This document shows positions 6,914 to 8,783 of a stretch of 8,783 nt of DNA, piece by piece. The notes under the pieces were generated by a model. The model had not been told where the DNA came from. It saw only the letters and a program-made list of their open reading frames with translations, and ran no database searches. Numbering within the stretch: the stretch's first letter is position 1; every line of letters begins with the position of its first letter. The position numbers and the translations under genes are program-made. Source of the stretch: SZUA-430 sp044375275 (lineage in GTDB: Bacteria > Pseudomonadota > Alphaproteobacteria > Micropepsales > Micropepsaceae); the NCBI GenBank assembly GCA_044375275.1, contig JBILMZ010000144.1, forward strand, positions 1 through 8,783. The letters are read 5' to 3'.

Positions 6914-7978
6914 ATGGACTTCCTGAACCTGCAGTCCTGGCAGACCTGGTGGCACGACTTCTACTGGTCGAACCACACGCTCCTCGACGTGGTGGGAATG
7001 GCAGCACTGATGCTGCTGTTCATTGTCGTGCTGCTGGTAATGATTGCCTTCATCCTTCTGTTCGACCGCAAGGTCTGGGCAGCTGTTCAGATGCGCCGGG
7101 GGCCCAACGTCGTGGGTCCCTACGGCCTGCTGCAGTCCTTCGCCGACCTGTTCAAGTTCGTGTTCAAGGAATTCGTGATGCCGGCCGGCGCCAACAAGGG
7201 CGTCTTTTTGCTGGCCCCCTTCATCACGACTACCCTGGCACTCGGGGCGTGGGCCGTTGTGCCGGTCGCCGACCGCTGGGTCTTTGCCGACATCAACGTG
7301 GGCGTCCTCTACATCTTCGCCATCTCGTCGCTGGGCGTTTATGGCGTCATCATGGGCGGATGGGCCTCGAACTCCAAGTACCCGTTCCTCGGCGCGTTGC
7401 GCTCCGCTGCGCAAATGGTGTCTTACGAGGTCTCCATCGGTTTCGTGATCATCACCGTGCTGCTGACCGCGGGCACACTCAACCTCTCGCAGATCGTCGC
7501 CGCGCAGGAAGGGGGGCTCCATCACTGGTACCTTTTCAGCCACCTGTTCCCGATGGCGATTGTTTTCTTCATTTCAGCGCTCGCCGAAACCAACCGGCCC
7601 CCGTTCGACCTGCCTGAAGCTGAATCCGAGCTTGTGGCGGGCTTCATGGTCGAATATTCGTCCACGCCTTACCTGCTGTTCATGCTCTCCGAATACGTCA
7701 GCATCATTTTGATGTGCGCGCTGATGACGATCTTCTTCCTGGGGGGCTGGCATCCACCGATCGACGTGGCGCCTTTCACCTGGGTGCCGGGCGTGCTGTG
7801 GTTCATCCTCAAGATCTGGTTCATTTTCTTCCTGTTCGCGATGGTGAAGGCTATCGTTCCGCGCTACCGCTACGATCAGCTCATGCGCATCGGCTGGAAG
7901 TTCTTTCTGCCGATTTCGCTGGTTTGGGTCGTGGTGACCGCAGGCTATCTCCTTGCCTTCGACAAGTTGCCCGGTTGA
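6914..7978 (+). CDS. nuoH: NADH-quinone oxidoreductase subunit H (complex I, ND1 homologue)
   Basis: A 354-aa membrane subunit at the base of the peripheral arm, forming the quinone entry channel and the start of the proton path. About eight hydrophobic segments are visible: roughly 24-50, 97-117, 128-147, 170-188, 205-223, 254-277, 288-312 and 328-347. The first family signature is DRKVWAAVQMRRGPNVVGPY (51-70). The second is AETNRPPFDLPEAESELVAG (224-243) followed by FMVEYSS, the acidic loop facing the quinone cavity. At residue 51 an Asp replaces the Glu that begins ERK in bovine ND1; I recall this Asp from other alphaproteobacteria. GGAG at 6903-6906, inside the end of nuoG, is a good ribosome binding site 7 bases before the ATG. 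Confidence 0.98.
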   Translation: MDFLNLQSWQTWWHDFYWSNHTLLDVVGMAALMLLFIVVLLVMIAFILLFDRKVWAAVQMRRGPNVVGPYGLLQSFADLFKFVFKEFVMPAGANKGVFLLAPFITTTLALGAWAVVPVADRWVFADINVGVLYIFAISSLGVYGVIMGGWASNSKYPFLGALRSAAQMVSYEVSIGFVIITVLLTAGTLNLSQIVAAQEGGLHHWYLFSHLFPMAIVFFISALAETNRPPFDLPEAESELVAGFMVEYSSTPYLLFMLSEYVSIILMCALMTIFFLGGWHPPIDVAPFTWVPGVLWFILKIWFIFFLFAMVKAIVPRYRYDQLMRIGWKFFLPISLVWVVVTAGYLLAFDKLPG

Positions 7979-7982
7979 CCCC

Positions 7983-8462
7983 ATGACCCAGTTTCTCAAG
8001 ACAATTTTCCTGGTCGACTTCCTTGCCGGCTTCTGGCTGGCGCTGAAGTACATGTTTCGACCCAAGACAACCCTGAACTACCCGTTCGAAAAGGGACCGC
8101 TGTCTCCTCGCTTCCGTGGCGAACATGCCCTTCGGCGCTACGCAAATGGCGAAGAGCGATGCATCGCCTGCAAGCTCTGCGAAGCCATCTGCCCGGCGCA
8201 GGCCATCACCATTGAGGCCGAGCCCCGAGACGACGGATCACGTCGCACGACGCGCTACGACATCGACATGGTGAAGTGCATCTATTGCGGCTTCTGCCAG
8301 GAAGCCTGTCCGGTGGACGCGATCGTGGAAGGCCCGAACTTCGAGTTCGCGACCGAAACGCGTGAGGAACTGCTTTACGACAAGGCCAAGCTTCTGGCCA
8401 ACGGCGACCGCTGGGAACGCGAGATCGCCAGAAACCTGGAATTGGACGCCCCCTATCGCTAG
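7983..8462 (+). CDS. nuoI: NADH-quinone oxidoreductase subunit I (complex I, 23 kDa ferredoxin, N6a/N6b)
   Basis: A 159-aa peripheral subunit with two [4Fe-4S] clusters (N6a, N6b) carrying electrons from NuoG towards N2 in NuoB. The 8Fe ferredoxin motifs are complete: Cys60, 63, 66, 70 (CIACKLCEAIC) and Cys99, 102, 105, 109 (CIYCGFCQEAC), each ending in CP. An amphipathic N-terminal stretch (about 1-24) likely rests on the membrane near NuoH. The run from about 91 to 135 (RYDIDMVKC, then VDAIVEGPNFEF, then ETREELLY) is nearly the same as mitochondrial NDUFS8 as I remember it. ATG 7983 is chosen, 4 bp after nuoH; no convincing ribosome binding site precedes it, so it may depend on coupling to nuoH translation. 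A TTG at 7953 would add 10 implausible residues. Confidence 0.97.
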   Translation: MTQFLKTIFLVDFLAGFWLALKYMFRPKTTLNYPFEKGPLSPRFRGEHALRRYANGEERCIACKLCEAICPAQAITIEAEPRDDGSRRTTRYDIDMVKCIYCGFCQEACPVDAIVEGPNFEFATETREELLYDKAKLLANGDRWEREIARNLELDAPYR

Positions 8463-8481
8463 GGGTGCCGTTCGACGAAAC

Positions 8482-8486
8482 AAGGA
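8482..8486 (+). promoter_or_regulatory. Ribosome binding site of nuoJ
   Basis: AAGGA lies 9 bases before GTG 8496, in the only spacer longer than 10 bp between genes of this window (8463-8495). It supports GTG 8496 over the in-frame GTG at 8502. Confidence 0.65.
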
Positions 8487-8495
8487 ACGACTGAC

Positions 8496-8783
8496 GTGCT
8501 GGTGGCAACAATCGCATTCTATGTCTTTGCGACAGTGCTGATCGTATCAGCTCTGCTCGTCGTTGGTGCAAGGAACCCCGTGCACTCGGTCCTGTTCCTG
8601 ATCCTGGCCTTCTTCAACGCTGCAGCCCTCTTTGTGCTTCTGGGCGCCGAGTTCCTGGCGATGGTTCTCGTTGTTGTCTATGTCGGCGCCGTTGCAGTGC
8701 TGTTTCTCTTTGTAGTGATGATGCTCGACATCGACTTCACAGAGCTTCGGCAGGGTTTCCTGCAATACGCGCCCCTCGGCATC
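8496..8783 (+). CDS. nuoJ: NADH-quinone oxidoreductase subunit J (complex I, ND6 homologue), 3' end outside window
   Basis: The first 96 codons of a membrane-arm subunit homologous to mitochondrial ND6, open to the right edge. Translation from GTG 8496 begins MLVATIAFYVFATVLIVSAL. It shows three hydrophobic segments (about 1-24, 30-49 and 53-77) separated by the ARNPVHSVL turn typical of NuoJ. The third contains EFLAMVLVVVYVGAVAVLFL, the strongly conserved helix with the Tyr-Val-Gly site of the pi-bulge linked to coupling. DIDFTELRQGFLQYAPLG follows, a form I associate with alphaproteobacterial NuoJ. The family is usually around 200 aa, so roughly half is missing. nuoK, L, M and N would be expected next. 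Confidence 0.95.
   Translation, partial: MLVATIAFYVFATVLIVSALLVVGARNPVHSVLFLILAFFNAAALFVLLGAEFLAMVLVVVYVGAVAVLFLFVVMMLDIDFTELRQGFLQYAPLGI

Noticed and set aside
6851..7543. A 230-codon minus-strand open frame opposite nuoH
   Set aside because: The His- and Glu-rich translation is the usual mirror of a hydrophobic membrane-protein gene; it is not a real protein.
1..8783. Search for a novel system, mobile element, CRISPR array, tRNA or prophage remnant
   Set aside because: About 98% of the window is accounted for by contiguous complex I genes with intact motifs; no repeats, integrase, transposase or RNA genes were seen.

Overview
The window is an ordinary-looking but well preserved respiratory complex I (NADH:quinone oxidoreductase, NDH-1) operon. 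All genes lie on the plus strand in the order nuoA-B-C-D-E-F-G-H-I-J, and nuoJ is cut by the right edge. The source is most likely an alphaproteobacterium. nuoC and nuoD are separate genes (they are fused in E. coli). NuoG is short (704 aa) and lacks the extra N7 cluster cysteines. NuoE, NuoF and NuoI carry stretches that closely match their mitochondrial counterparts, which descend from this lineage. G+C looks high (roughly 60% by eye, not computed). I cannot name a genus.

Layout: positions 1-172 are a non-coding or unresolved leader, with a 7-bp inverted repeat and a 16-bp alternating purine-pyrimidine tract but no confident promoter. Then follow nuoA (173-538), nuoB (529-1092), nuoC (1101-1706), nuoD (1703-2890), nuoE (2887-3492), nuoF (3492-4790), nuoG (4795-6909), nuoH (6914-7978), nuoI (7983-8462), a 33-bp spacer, and partial nuoJ (8496 to the edge). 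Most junctions overlap by 1-10 bp or are separated by 4 bp, as expected for one translationally coupled transcript. No stretch over 300 bases is without a gene.

How the genes work together: NuoE, F and G form the NADH-oxidising N module (FMN and Fe-S clusters N1a, N3, N1b, N4, N5). NuoB, C, D and I form the Q module, which passes electrons through N6a/N6b and N2 to quinone. NuoA, H and J belong to the membrane arm, where NuoH helps form the quinone chamber and NuoA/J sit near the start of the proton path. The remaining antiporter-like subunits (nuoK, L, M, N) are expected downstream but are not visible here.

Every cluster ligand and signature motif I checked is intact, with no frameshift, insertion or foreign gene. 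I found no undescribed system. The findings are modest: leader structure, start-site questions, a Glu-to-Asp change in NuoH, and the mitochondrion-like character of several subunits.
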